A stretch of 47,169 nucleotides of DNA from Eggerthellaceae bacterium (GCA_017432445.1 JAFRJC010000122.1:1-47169); one strand, 5' to 3'. Counted from the stretch's first letter, positions 25,983-34,142 are shown. Notes: generated from the letters alone by a model not told the origin. Numbers and translations are program-made.

Positions 25983-26567
25983 TTATTGCGGGTAAGGAGC
26001 TGCGCGGTGCGGGTCTGCCACGTGCATCAGTGCAGCGGCCTGGGAGATGACGGTTTCAGCCGTCAATTCGGGGTGCTCGAACAGCCAACGGCGCACGATG
26101 CCGAACAAGCCCGACACGGCGAAGTAGAACAAGAACTCCACGTCGGCTTCGGAAAGGGCCGGATTGGCCTGCCCCCAGGCCTCTCTATACGTCGCATACA
26201 GGTCGTCGAGCACGCGGTCGACGAAGTTGCCCTCGCCTTGGTTGGCGAACGCTGCGCGCACGAGCACGCGGTTCTCGTCGACGAACCGAATCAGCACGGG
26301 CATGATCTGGGAAACTTCTGCCGGTTGCCCTTCCAGTTGATGGCGATAGTCTTCGAACAGGTCATCTTGCATGGCCACGAGCAGTGCGAACTGGTCTGAA
26401 TAGTACTTGTAGAAGGTCTTGCGAGACACCCCGGCCTTTTCGCAGATCTCGATGACCGTGATGTCGTTGACGGGCTTCTCCGCCAAGAGCTCCAAAAACG
26501 AGCCGTACAGGCATTCCTTCGTGTAGCGCAGGCGTGAGTCTCGTGGGTTTCGCTCGATAGCCGTCAT
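25983..26567 (-). CDS. TetR/AcrR-family transcriptional regulator
   Basis: A 194-residue protein with a TetR helix-turn-helix at about 14-56 (TKECLYGSFLELLAEKPVND ... ICEKAGVSRKTFYKYYSD) and an all-helical C-terminal ligand/dimerisation domain (resembling TetR_C of the DhaS/YfiR kind). The ATG at 26567 follows AGGAAGGA; an upstream in-frame ATG at 26621 is less likely. It lies between two genes carrying identical-architecture operators (24650-24687 and 30117-30154) and is the natural candidate repressor. Its own leader contains a half-site-like GGTAACA. Confidence 0.88.
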   Translation of the reverse strand: MTAIERNPRDSRLRYTKECLYGSFLELLAEKPVNDITVIEICEKAGVSRKTFYKYYSDQFALLVAMQDDLFEDYRHQLEGQPAEVSQIMPVLIRFVDENRVLVRAAFANQGEGNFVDRVLDDLYATYREAWGQANPALSEADVEFLFYFAVSGLFGIVRRWLFEHPELTAETVISQAAALMHVADPHRAAPYPQ

Positions 26568-26681
26568 GATATTCCTTCCTAAAGTGTTACCTTGTTCCAT
26601 TATAGAGTAGTTGCTTCCCAATGAGTTGGAGGAACGCCCTACGACTCGTCCGATGCCGCGTCAACTGCGGTTGAAGGGCGG

Positions 26682-26687
26682 TATACT
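26682..26687 (+). promoter_or_regulatory. Putative -10 box of a leaderless transcript
   Basis: TATACT ends 6 bp before the phosphodiesterase ATG at 26694, so transcription would begin at or next to the A of the start codon. No clear -35 and no ribosome-binding site is visible. Confidence 0.4.
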
Positions 26688-26693
26688 GGCCTC

Positions 26694-27215
26694 ATGACAA
26701 CTGTTGGGGTGATATCGGATACACATGGCTGGCTCAGCGAGCAGGCGTATGCAGCGCTGGCCGATTGCGACCACATCATCCATGCGGGCGATATCTGCAA
26801 CCCCCGCATCCTCCGCGATTTGCGCACGCTAGCGCCCGTTACGGCCGTCTTGGGCAATAACGACTTCATGGAATACAGCGCGGATGTGAAGCGGTTCGCG
26901 CATCCCACTATCGAGGGAGTCAAGTTTCTGGTTGCCCACTACCCGCATGACGTGGATTTGTCGAGCGGGAGAAACGCTGCGCTTTCGGCGGGCGATCCAA
27001 TTCCCGATGTTTGCATCCACGGCCATACGCACATGCCGCGCCTTGAATATGGCAAAAAGGCCCGTCCCGCCCAATACATCGTCAATCCCGGGTCGGTGAG
27101 CCTACCGCGTGGGCGCAATCCCGAGTCGGTTGCGAAAATCGAGATCGCCAACGGCGCCGTGCAGCAAATCCGCATCGAATCCCTCGACGGGGAAATCCTG
27201 ATGAGCGTCGGGTAG
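26694..27215 (+). CDS. YfcE/MJ0936-type metallophosphoesterase
   Basis: A 173-residue calcineurin-like phosphodiesterase with the full two-metal set: D9-x-H11 (DTHG), G-D33, GNND (54-57), His82 and GHTH (110-113). Family members cleave phosphodiesters such as bis-pNPP in vitro; the physiological substrate is generally unknown. No Shine-Dalgarno is seen, and the -10-like TATACT just upstream suggests leaderless translation. It is followed 63 bp later by an MFS gene on the same strand. Confidence 0.9.
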   Translation: MTTVGVISDTHGWLSEQAYAALADCDHIIHAGDICNPRILRDLRTLAPVTAVLGNNDFMEYSADVKRFAHPTIEGVKFLVAHYPHDVDLSSGRNAALSAGDPIPDVCIHGHTHMPRLEYGKKARPAQYIVNPGSVSLPRGRNPESVAKIEIANGAVQQIRIESLDGEILMSVG

Positions 27216-27278
27216 AACTGCAATAACGTATCGATTCTCGCCTGAGCGGTGAGCATTGACGAAAGGGCGGAGGAGAGC

Positions 27279-28604
27279 ATGGAGAACAGCCCTACCAAAC
27301 TTTCCGGAAAGACCTGGACAGTCATCGTATTGCTGGCGCTCGTCGGCCAGATAGCCTGGGCGGTGGAGAACAACTTCTTCAACCTGTTCATCCAGGACGC
27401 CTTCGGTGCATCCCTCGCGGACGTGGCGCTCATGGTAAGCGCATCAGCCATCACCGCCACGGCAACCACCCTGCTCGTTGGCGCATGGACCGACCGGGTG
27501 GGCAAGCGCAAGGTGTTCGTCGTTGCGGGAACGCTGGTATGGGGCCTTTCCATCTGCTTGTTCGCGGTGCTTCAGCAGGTGTCGGCAACACTTGCGCGCG
27601 ACGCTGCCGCTGCCGCCGCGCTCGGCATCACGCTTACCATCGCATGCGACTGCCTCATGACGTTTTTCGGAAGCGCGGCAAACGACGCCTGCTTCAACGC
27701 CTGGCTGACCGACATCACCGATGACACCAACCGCGGGCGCGTGGAGGGCGTGAACTCCGCGATGCCGCTGCTCAGCATGCTCGTCGTGTTCGGCGGGGCG
27801 ATGTTCTTCATGATCGTAGGCGACGACGGCTCGGTTACGTACGACTATCCCGTGTTCTTCACCGTAATCGGCGGCGTCGTGCTCGCAACTGGTCTTGCTG
27901 CGGCAGCTTTGATGAAGGATTCCCATCCTCAGAGGCGTGCCGACACGTCGTATTTCAGGGAACTTTCCTACGGGTTCCGTCCTTCCTCCGCAAGCGCTAA
28001 CCGCATGCTCTACCTCGTGCTGGCGGCGTATTGCATCTTCGCGATAGCCATGCAGGTATTCATGCCCTACTACGTGCTGTACTTGAGACTCCCGTACATC
28101 CTGGGCGAGAACTACGTGTTCGTCATGGCACCGTGCATCATCATCGCGGCCGTCTTCACCATCCTCTACGGGCGCACGATGGACAAGCGGGGTTTCAGCG
28201 CGTCTGTCATCTTGCCGCTCGTGCTGTTCCTGGCTGGCTGTGCGGTGCTCACCGTTTTCGTGAACGGCCCGGCTGTGTTCTTGGGAAGCATGCTCATGCT
28301 GTCGGGCTATCTGGGAGCCGTTGCCTGTTTCGGCGCCGCCATCCGCAACAACACGCCGCTCGACCGCGTGGGTGCCTACCAGGGCGTGCGCATCTTCATG
28401 GTCGTGCTGGTTCCCATGCTCATAGGCCCTTGGATTGGCAGCGCAATCAGCGCGTCGTCGGGCGCTGTCGTCGGCTTCGGCGTGGTGGGAGATGGATTCA
28501 CGCCTTCGTCTCTGATTTTCGCCGGTGGAGCCGCCGTGGCACTGCTCACGTTTGTAGTGCTTTTCGCCATCCGGCGGTTGGAGAAGCGGGAACCACGCAA
28601 ATAG
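27279..28604 (+). CDS. MFS transporter
   Basis: A 441-residue major facilitator protein with about 12 membrane helices, including the loop 2-3 signature region 'LVGAWTDRVGKRKVFVVAG'. Substrate is not evident; the general look ('NNFFNLFIQDAFGASLADVALM') resembles permeases for sugars or peptides in anaerobes. The ATG at 27279 follows GGAGGAG and is preferred over a GTG 30 bp upstream. It may share a transcript with the phosphodiesterase gene. Confidence 0.88.
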   Translation: MENSPTKLSGKTWTVIVLLALVGQIAWAVENNFFNLFIQDAFGASLADVALMVSASAITATATTLLVGAWTDRVGKRKVFVVAGTLVWGLSICLFAVLQQVSATLARDAAAAAALGITLTIACDCLMTFFGSAANDACFNAWLTDITDDTNRGRVEGVNSAMPLLSMLVVFGGAMFFMIVGDDGSVTYDYPVFFTVIGGVVLATGLAAAALMKDSHPQRRADTSYFRELSYGFRPSSASANRMLYLVLAAYCIFAIAMQVFMPYYVLYLRLPYILGENYVFVMAPCIIIAAVFTILYGRTMDKRGFSASVILPLVLFLAGCAVLTVFVNGPAVFLGSMLMLSGYLGAVACFGAAIRNNTPLDRVGAYQGVRIFMVVLVPMLIGPWIGSAISASSGAVVGFGVVGDGFTPSSLIFAGGAAVALLTFVVLFAIRRLEKREPRK

Positions 28605-28723
28605 CGCATTGCAACTGCCGTCAGGCCGCCATGACATTGGAGAGGGTGGCGATACGTCGATTGTAGCGTGATTCACTTATAATAAAATGCCAAGTACAGT
28701 GCAATAGGGAGAAAGGGGTAGAA

Positions 28724-29830
28724 ATGAAGAAGTTAGCCGCTATTGCAGTAGCATCGGTATTGGCCTTCGCGTTAGCGGGATGCTCTTCTCAGAGCGCCTC
28801 ATCGAGCGAAAGCGCTTCGAGCGAGGCCATGAGCGCATCAGACGTGAGCGAGAGCGCCTCAAGCGAAAGCGCATCGAGCGAAAGCGCGCCGAGCCTGAAA
28901 TGGACTGAGGCGAAAACTGCGGAGGAAGCTGCCAAGGGCGCTGGCCTTGACGAGTTCATCGTGCCCGAGCCCGGCACCAAGATTTCCCTCGGAGAACTGA
29001 ACAAGTGGTCCTTCTGCTATGCCGAGGACCGTGCCGAGGCTGACGGGGGTGCCGCGGCAGCCGAGATCGTGATTCGCAAGAGCATCGGAAACGGCGACAA
29101 CACGCAGGAGCTGAGCGAGGTAACTGGCGGCTGGGCCGATCTCAAGGGCATGACCTACGCCAACGAGTGGAACGTAAGCATGGACGGGACCGACGTCCGC
29201 TGCTACGGCAACGAGAAGGGCAAGGTCTCGAAAGCCATCTGGGCCGAGGACAAGTACAGCTATTCCATCCTGGTTCTGGGCCAGGGCGACAATTGGCAGG
29301 ATTTCGGGATCGATGAAGATGACATTGCCGTGCTCGTGAAAGGCACCAAGAAGGCTGAGGTCAAGGAAGAGGAGAAGTCCGAAAAGAGCGAGCCTGCTCA
29401 GGAGCAGCCAGCCGAGCAGCCCAGGCCCGAAGGCGATCCGGGGCTGGATTTCAACCAGCTTGTTTGGGATAACGGTCTGGGTCAGTACGAGTACACCGGC
29501 GATGTGTTCCAGGCCCAGGACGGCGCTTGGTACTGGCCGGTCTACTCGCGCGGTGCCGACGGCAAGCTTTACGCCCATTACTTCGACACCGAGGGCAACT
29601 TGGCTTGGAGCGATACGGATCCCATCGACGACGGTACGAGCCAGGATGGCGTGTCGAACCTTACCGAAGCCGATATCCAGAACCTCGTCTGGGAGAACGG
29701 TCTTGGCGAATATGTGAGCGCCGAGTACAACCCCTCTGACGGTCTTTGGCGCGTCATCACCCATGACGTCAATGGCAGCGAGGTAGTCATCCTGTTCAAT
29801 GACCAGGATAGCACCTACGTCATTCCCTAG
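28724..29830 (+). CDS. Secreted lipoprotein with Ser/Glu-rich linker, function unknown
   Basis: A 368-residue lipoprotein: signal peptide and lipobox LAGC (Cys20), then a linker of repeated SESASSE-type units (21-57), a globular domain at about 58-215 ('KWSFCYAEDRAEADGG' ... 'DKYSYSILVLGQGDNWQDFG'), a charged Glu/Lys/Pro region (218-245), and two related C-terminal modules, 'FNQLVWDNGLGQYEYTGDVF' (about 251-270) and 'IQNLVWENGLGEYVSAEYNP' (about 327-346), an internal duplication. No enzymatic motif was recognised. AT-rich promoter with TATAAT near 28677; strong GGGAGAAAGGGG site. Confidence 0.8.
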   Translation: MKKLAAIAVASVLAFALAGCSSQSASSSESASSEAMSASDVSESASSESASSESAPSLKWTEAKTAEEAAKGAGLDEFIVPEPGTKISLGELNKWSFCYAEDRAEADGGAAAAEIVIRKSIGNGDNTQELSEVTGGWADLKGMTYANEWNVSMDGTDVRCYGNEKGKVSKAIWAEDKYSYSILVLGQGDNWQDFGIDEDDIAVLVKGTKKAEVKEEEKSEKSEPAQEQPAEQPRPEGDPGLDFNQLVWDNGLGQYEYTGDVFQAQDGAWYWPVYSRGADGKLYAHYFDTEGNLAWSDTDPIDDGTSQDGVSNLTEADIQNLVWENGLGEYVSAEYNPSDGLWRVITHDVNGSEVVILFNDQDSTYVIP

Positions 29831-29859
29831 TCGTTCTTGCAAGCAGCATAACGTACAGG

Positions 29860-29898
29860 CGCCGCATCGGATGCGAATCCGATGCGGCGTTTTCTTTG
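29860..29898 (+). terminator. Intrinsic terminator after the lipoprotein gene
   Basis: CGCCGCATCGGAT and ATCCGATGCGGCG form a perfect 13-bp stem with a GCGA tetraloop, followed by TTTTCTTTG. Confidence 0.95.
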
Positions 29899-30107
29899 AT
29901 TGCTTTATAGGGCTGACTTACCCAGTCTCCTCCTCGTCGACAGACTTCCGGAATAGAAGCTCTTTGGTTCGGCGACCATGTCCTGGGTATTGTTTCCTTG
30001 ACACAGGTCATGGCTGTCTCCCCAAGCTATTAGGGGAAGTGGCTGTGGGTTGAAATGGTCGTTTGGTGTTCAACGGTTTGAGCTGTTATTAACTTTGGCG
30101 GATCCAT
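29899..30107. other. Intergenic region before operator copy 2
   Basis: No gene or clear structure is seen between the terminator and the promoter at 30108; the sequence is less GC-rich than its surroundings. Confidence 0.4.
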
Positions 30108-30154
30108 TTGCAAAAGGTAACATTTGTCTCTATAATATGAGAGACAAATGTTAC
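30108..30154 (+). promoter_or_regulatory. Promoter with embedded 38-bp operator, copy 2
   Basis: TTGCAA (30108-30113), a 17-bp spacer and consensus TATAAT (30131-30136). A perfect 14-bp inverted repeat, GTAACATTTGTCTC / GAGACAAATGTTAC (30117-30130 and 30141-30154), encloses the -10 in a 10-bp centre. It differs from copy 1 only at the third base of the left arm and the matching base of the right arm, a compensated change that keeps the palindrome. Confidence 0.92.
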
Positions 30155-30197
30155 TGAAGAAAATGAGGCGAGAATGCCGGGAAGGCAAAAAGGAATT

Positions 30198-30857
30198 ATG
30201 GATTACGAGCCTGAAACAACGAGATCCTTCGCAGGTAGCGCCCAATCAGAGCAGGGCGGCCGTCTGCCGCATATCGAGGGGATCGACAGCATCAGCCGTG
30301 CGGTTATCCTTTTTTCCCTCTACTCGTGTGCGGGTTGGTTGTACGAGACCATTGAGAACGTCTTCACGTTCGGCGGGGTGTATCTGCGCGCCCAGCTCAT
30401 GCTGCCCTGGTGCCCAATTTATGGCATCGGAGGACTGCTCATTGTTGCAGCGCTCGAGCCGCTCCGCAGAAAGCTTGCAGGTCGCATTCCCCTGTTCTTG
30501 CAGGTGGCGGCAATCGCAATCGGCATCTACGTTGTCGCGACAGTGGTCGAGCTTGCCGGTAGCTACGTATGCGAATGGATCATGGGGTACGTGCCCTGGG
30601 ACTACTCGCATGCCTGGGGCAACTTCCAAGGGCGCATCGCGCCCATCTACTCGATGCGTTTCGTGGTCTTGGGCTTGATAGCCCTGTATGTGCTCTACCC
30701 AGCGATCACAAGGTTAGTTGCCGCGAAACCCCATGCAGCCCGCATCGTGGCAGTAATACTCCTTGCCGCACTCATCGGCGATTATGCCCTGGAGTTCGCA
30801 GGCGTTTGGGTTGGCGTCAAGGATGGGTTGACGATATTCGGCATCAACCACTGGTAG
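30198..30857 (+). CDS. CmpB-type (putative ABC-transporter type IV) membrane protein
   Basis: A 219-residue membrane protein with about six helices, matching the PF06541-type pattern: 'LYSCAGWLYETIENVFTFGG', then 'MLPWCPIYGIGGLLIV', 'VVELAGSYVCEWIMG' and 'PWDYSHAWGNFQGRIAPIYS'. Function of this family is not established despite the name. The ATG at 30198 follows AAAAAGGAATT, the same spacing as in the co-regulated gene at 24709; an in-frame ATG at 30174 has no such site. It is driven by the promoter-operator at 30108-30154, so it should respond to the same repressor as 24709-25851. Confidence 0.82.
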   Translation: MDYEPETTRSFAGSAQSEQGGRLPHIEGIDSISRAVILFSLYSCAGWLYETIENVFTFGGVYLRAQLMLPWCPIYGIGGLLIVAALEPLRRKLAGRIPLFLQVAAIAIGIYVVATVVELAGSYVCEWIMGYVPWDYSHAWGNFQGRIAPIYSMRFVVLGLIALYVLYPAITRLVAAKPHAARIVAVILLAALIGDYALEFAGVWVGVKDGLTIFGINHW

Positions 30858-31884
30858 GAAACCGCTTTTTGTAGGTAATGCAAATTGCATCTGAATGCGT
30901 TTGCGCCTATCGATTCTTGGCGAAGGCATGAGAATATCACGGTGTCATCAGCATGAACGTTCACGATGTCGTCAATGTGAACATCACGGCGGCATTGGTA
31001 TAAAGGCCTTGCATGAGGCGACACTCGTCATCGTTGGCTAACGGGTTGCTTTTGCAGTCGATTCACAGCTGCGTTCGGGTGCTTTTACGTCTGGTTTAAT
31101 ATCGCGTTCGGCCGCTCGTGTGTCTGGCGTTATATCGCGTTTGGGCGCGATCTCGCTTGTGAGGCACTGACGGAACGCCCTGCTGCAGGGGCCCGCCTTG
31201 CCGGGACGCGCCCTCCTGCAAGCGACAGATTTTCATGCTTGAGTATGCCTGCGAACGCGCGGACGCGAATTATGGCAAGAAACGGCCCTTCGGCGCTCCT
31301 GCTCCCCCGATGTGCGGGCGATTCTGCCAGCAGAAACCGGTTTAGCATGCGATTGGCCCTTCTGGGCTGTGCTCAAACGCGAAAACGTGCCAAATCCGAC
31401 GATAATTCCGCACGGAGGGGCTTCGGACCCACCGAACAAGGTTTTCCCGCCATCCCTGCCGGGATTTGCCTTCTGGGTCCCATTCCCATTCAGGAATCAA
31501 TCTCCAGGTATGCTGTCCCATCGGAATTTGCCATCCAAGCACGCGCAAGGCTGGGACACCCTTCTGCAGATGGCATGGTTTCGTGCTTGAGTATGGCCGC
31601 GCACGGACGAGCAAGCGATTTGTTTGAAATGGGCTTCAGTACTTTTGCTTCAAAACATACAAGCAACTTTGTCGAAACAAACCGTTTTGGCACGCAATCA
31701 AGATGCGAATCCTGCTGTTTGAGAACAAGAAAGGAGTAATCTCCCATCATTTGAGAGCATGTGAGGTACTGCAATTCGAGCAATTCAGGAGTAAGAAGCA
31801 ACCGATAGGCAAATCATGCCTCTTGAATCTGTACGCAAGACCCCGTGCTACTGCCCCGCAAGTTTGGGTTGATACGATTCGCAC
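30858..31884. other. 1-kb stretch without a recognisable gene
   Basis: Several overlapping open frames exist on both strands but none has a ribosome-binding site, a family pattern or the codon bias of its neighbours. Contents: imperfect 24-bp tandem repeats at 30937-30990, a 33-bp-spaced direct repeat of GTCTGG..TTA.TATCGCGTT (31089 and 31122), and a related pair of TGCTTGAGTATG stretches near 31235 and 31585. It may be decayed coding DNA or hold noncoding RNA. Confidence 0.45.
30937..30990. repeat. Short imperfect tandem repeat, about 24-bp unit
   Basis: Two units starting TCACG (30937 and 30961) read TCACGRTGTCRTCA followed by a variable triplet and TGAAC; a partial third begins at 30984. 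A TATAAA box follows at 30999-31004. It could be a cluster of protein-binding half-sites. Confidence 0.5.
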
Positions 31885-32880
31885 ATGGTTGCATTCATAA
31901 CACATGACAGCGCTCGAGCATTCTGGGACGCGGCGGAGTCGCTAGACTCTGTTTCTACGCGCTCAAGGGCGACGTGTATTGCGGACGCAATCGCGAGTCA
32001 TCAAGAGCTGAAGGGCCTGGGCGTGCCACGAAGCGCTATCGTCAACAAGAAGCTCCATTTGCTTGTCAGGAACCAGAAAGAGAGGCGTTGCTCAAAATAC
32101 ATTTCAGCTCATTCCTGCATCGGTGAATTTCCTCCTGGTTCTTTTAGAAAGGTATCACGGGGCCTTTTCGTGGCATCGCCTGAATTGACGTTTGTCCAGA
32201 TGGCCTGCCGCTTGACGTTCATAGAGGCCATCCAGCTCGGTTGCGAGCTCTGTGGGACTTATGTGCCTATGCCGGCTGATCCATCTCGTAGGGATCGAGA
32301 ACCCCTGACTAGCAAAAGCAAGATAGACACATTTATCACAAGCATGAAAGGTCGATATGGAGCCAACAAGGCGGCAAAAGCCTTGAAGTTCGTGGTCGAG
32401 TATTCAAATTCGCCCATGGAGACCATTCTTGAGCTTCTGCTCTGTCTTCCGAAACGCTATGGAGGCTATGGTCTTCCAGTGCCGTTGATGAATCATTCGA
32501 TAAGACTAACGAGGTCAGAAGCCCGTGAATTGGGAAGGAGTGCATTCCTTTGCGATCTGTGTTGGCCTGATTTCGGATATGCCCTCGAATACTATGGACG
32601 AGAGTGGCATACGGATGTGCAGAGCGTAGCCCACGACGCGCTTCGCCAAAGCGATCTGCATTACCATGGGATTGATATCGACATCGTCACATACGAGCAG
32701 TTGCAAACCGTTAGCCAGGTTCAGGTTCTTGCGACGAAGGTCGCAAAGCGCCTATCCATTCGCCTGCGTAAGCCCTCCGATTTGTGCATCGCTGCGCGTG
32801 AGCGTTTACACCGAGAGCTTATCGTGGGGCAGTCGCAGGGTTCTTTGCAGAATGAGTTTCCCGAATCGGCAGGCTGCTAA
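31885..32880 (+). CDS. AbiEi/DUF559-like protein with predicted Vsr-type nuclease fold
   Basis: A 331-residue protein not assigned to a characterised gene. The middle (95-125: 'SPELTFVQMACRLTFIEAIQLGCELCGTY') resembles the C-terminal region of AbiEi-type antitoxin-like proteins. The last third resembles a Vsr/DUF559 nuclease core: Glu179 in SPMETILELLLCLP, Asp224/Asp229 in 'LCDLCWPDFGYALEYYGREWH', Glu235 in the ExK-like strand (EYYGRE, Arg239 in place of Lys), then 'GIDIDIVTYEQL'. Codon use and GC are lower than the flanks, and no partner toxin gene is adjacent. The start at 31885 lacks a clear ribosome-binding site. Confidence 0.65.
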   Translation: MVAFITHDSARAFWDAAESLDSVSTRSRATCIADAIASHQELKGLGVPRSAIVNKKLHLLVRNQKERRCSKYISAHSCIGEFPPGSFRKVSRGLFVASPELTFVQMACRLTFIEAIQLGCELCGTYVPMPADPSRRDREPLTSKSKIDTFITSMKGRYGANKAAKALKFVVEYSNSPMETILELLLCLPKRYGGYGLPVPLMNHSIRLTRSEARELGRSAFLCDLCWPDFGYALEYYGREWHTDVQSVAHDALRQSDLHYHGIDIDIVTYEQLQTVSQVQVLATKVAKRLSIRLRKPSDLCIAARERLHRELIVGQSQGSLQNEFPESAGC

Positions 32881-33163
32881 ACAGGCCAGTCGTTTCGTCG
32901 CTGTCTTTTATGGCTGAAACAACGGTGGGTATGTTTGTGCGTGCCTGCAGGATGCGGGAGCAGATGGCGAAATTACTTGAATGAGTGTGCTGCGTTTGAG
33001 GGAAAGGCTCCGTTTTGCCTGATGGCTGGAAACAAGCTTTCCTTTTGTGGCGTCGGGATGCAGCCGCACGAAGAAGGCTTGCAAAGCAGTCAGGATGCTG
33101 CGGCTTTGGGGCGTAACTGCGTGAAGAAAGCTTGCAGACGTGCGCGCTACGAAAAGGTATCCC
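32881..33163. other. Intergenic region upstream of infC
   Basis: No supported gene. A plus-strand frame of 109 codons and a minus-strand frame of 87 codons overlap here but show no start signal or family pattern. Confidence 0.4.
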
Positions 33164-33191
33164 TTGCGCATGGGCGAAAGCGTGCTATCAT
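33164..33191 (+). promoter_or_regulatory. Putative infC operon promoter
   Basis: TTGCGC (33164-33169) and TATCAT (33186-33191) with a 16-bp spacer. Transcription would start near 33198 and give an infC leader of about 170 nt. Confidence 0.5.
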
Positions 33192-33197
33192 GGCAAG

Positions 33198-33365
33198 GCT
33201 AAATCAAGTGAGGAAGACCTCCACCTGGTTCGGCGCTTCGGCAGCCGATGGGTCATGTGAATAGGATTCGCTTACGCGCATTTGCGCGTTGCGTTCATGC
33301 ATGTGCCCGCTCCCGAAGCGGGTTTTTTGTTGGAGCGCGAAAGCGCAAGAGGACGTAGAAAGTAG
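33198..33365 (+). ncRNA. Putative structured leader of infC-rpmI-rplT with attenuator
   Basis: The leader holds a stem-loop near 33210-33222 (GAGG/CCTC), one near 33234-33250 (CGGC/GCCG), ACGCGCA/TGCGCGT (33274-33289) and, last, an intrinsic terminator at 33306-33328 (CCCGCT-CCCGA-AGCGGG then six T). A terminator 37 bp before the start codon with no gene in front of it fits transcription attenuation, as known for L20 leaders of Bacillota; whether L20 is the effector here is unknown. Confidence 0.5.
33306..33328 (+). terminator. Leader terminator (attenuator) before infC
   Basis: CCCGCT and AGCGGG form a 6-bp stem with a 5-nt loop, followed by TTTTTT. It lies inside the 5' leader rather than behind a gene. 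Confidence 0.75.
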
Positions 33366-33944
33366 GTGAGCGCGATAGCTGCTCAGGAGCCCAGGCTCAA
33401 CGAACAGATCACCGTGCGCGAGTGCCGGCTGATCGGCTACGACGGAAACCAGATGGGCATTTATCCCACCGTACAGGCCCGTCGCATCGCCGAGGACCAA
33501 GGTTACGACCTGGTGGAAATCGCCCCGAACGCCGATCCTCCCGTCTGCCGCATCATGGATTACGGCAAGTACAAGTACGATCAGGCGATCAAGGCCAAGC
33601 AGGCGCGCAAGAACCAAAGCAAGATCGAGACCAAGGAAATGAAGTTCCGCCCGAAGATCGACGTGGGCGACTACACCACCAAGAAGAAGCACGTGCTGCG
33701 CTTCCTCGACGATGGCAACAAGGTCAAGATCACCATCATGTTCAGGGGCCGCGAGATGTCGCACCCCGACCAAGGATTGTCAATCCTCGAGAGGCTAGCT
33801 GACGACCTGAAGGACGTCGCCGTCATCGAGAGCCCGCCCAAGATGGAAGGCCGCAACATGCACATGCTGATTGCGCCGCTACCGGGAGCGGGAAAGAAGA
33901 AGAAAGACTCGGAATCTAAGAGCACCAAGGGAAAGGACGAATAA
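33366..33944 (+). CDS. infC: Translation initiation factor IF-3
   Basis: A 192-residue IF-3 that binds the 30S subunit and checks start-codon pairing. It has the N-domain ('NEQITVRECRLIGYDGNQMGI'), the lysine-rich linker ('AKQARKNQSKIETKEMKFRP') and the C-domain ('KVKITIMFRGREMSHPDQG'), followed by a Lys/Ser-rich tail. GTG at 33366 is the best start; there is no strong ribosome-binding site, and infC often uses poor starts for autoregulation. rpmI begins directly after the stop codon. Confidence 0.96.
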   Translation: MSAIAAQEPRLNEQITVRECRLIGYDGNQMGIYPTVQARRIAEDQGYDLVEIAPNADPPVCRIMDYGKYKYDQAIKAKQARKNQSKIETKEMKFRPKIDVGDYTTKKKHVLRFLDDGNKVKITIMFRGREMSHPDQGLSILERLADDLKDVAVIESPPKMEGRNMHMLIAPLPGAGKKKKDSESKSTKGKDE

Positions 33945-34142
33945 ATGCCTAAGATGAAAACGCATCGCGGTTCCGCCAAGCGCTTCCGCGTGACCGGGAC
34001 CGGCACGATCGTGCGCGCCAAGGCTTACAAGAGCCACATCCTCACCAAGAAGAGCCCCAAGCGTAAGCGCAACTTCCGCAAGGAAACCGTCATCGCCGAG
34101 GCCGATCGCAGGGTCATCGCCCGCAACCTGGGCCTTCGTTAA
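33945..34142 (+). CDS. rpmI: Ribosomal protein bL35
   Basis: A 65-residue basic protein with the family opening [14 protein letters not shown] and ending in NLGLR. The ATG abuts the infC stop, so translation is probably coupled. Part of the infC-rpmI-rplT operon. Confidence 0.97.
   Translation: MPKMKTHRGSAKRFRVTGTGTIVRAKAYKSHILTKKSPKRKRNFRKETVIAEADRRVIARNLGLR

Noticed and set aside
27444..28676. Open frame of 410 codons on the minus strand opposite the MFS gene
   Set aside because: The His/Glu/Arg-rich translation is typical of antisense reading of a membrane-protein gene.
28859..29842. Open frame of 327 codons on the minus strand opposite the lipoprotein gene
   Set aside because: The plus-strand gene has a signal peptide, lipobox, promoter and terminator; the minus frame has none.
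31089..31140. CRISPR-like spacing of repeats
   Set aside because: Only two imperfect units 33 bp apart, no third unit, no cas genes in the window.
32935..33264. 109-codon plus-strand frame before infC
   Set aside because: It overlaps the infC promoter and leader, has no ribosome-binding site and matches no family I know.
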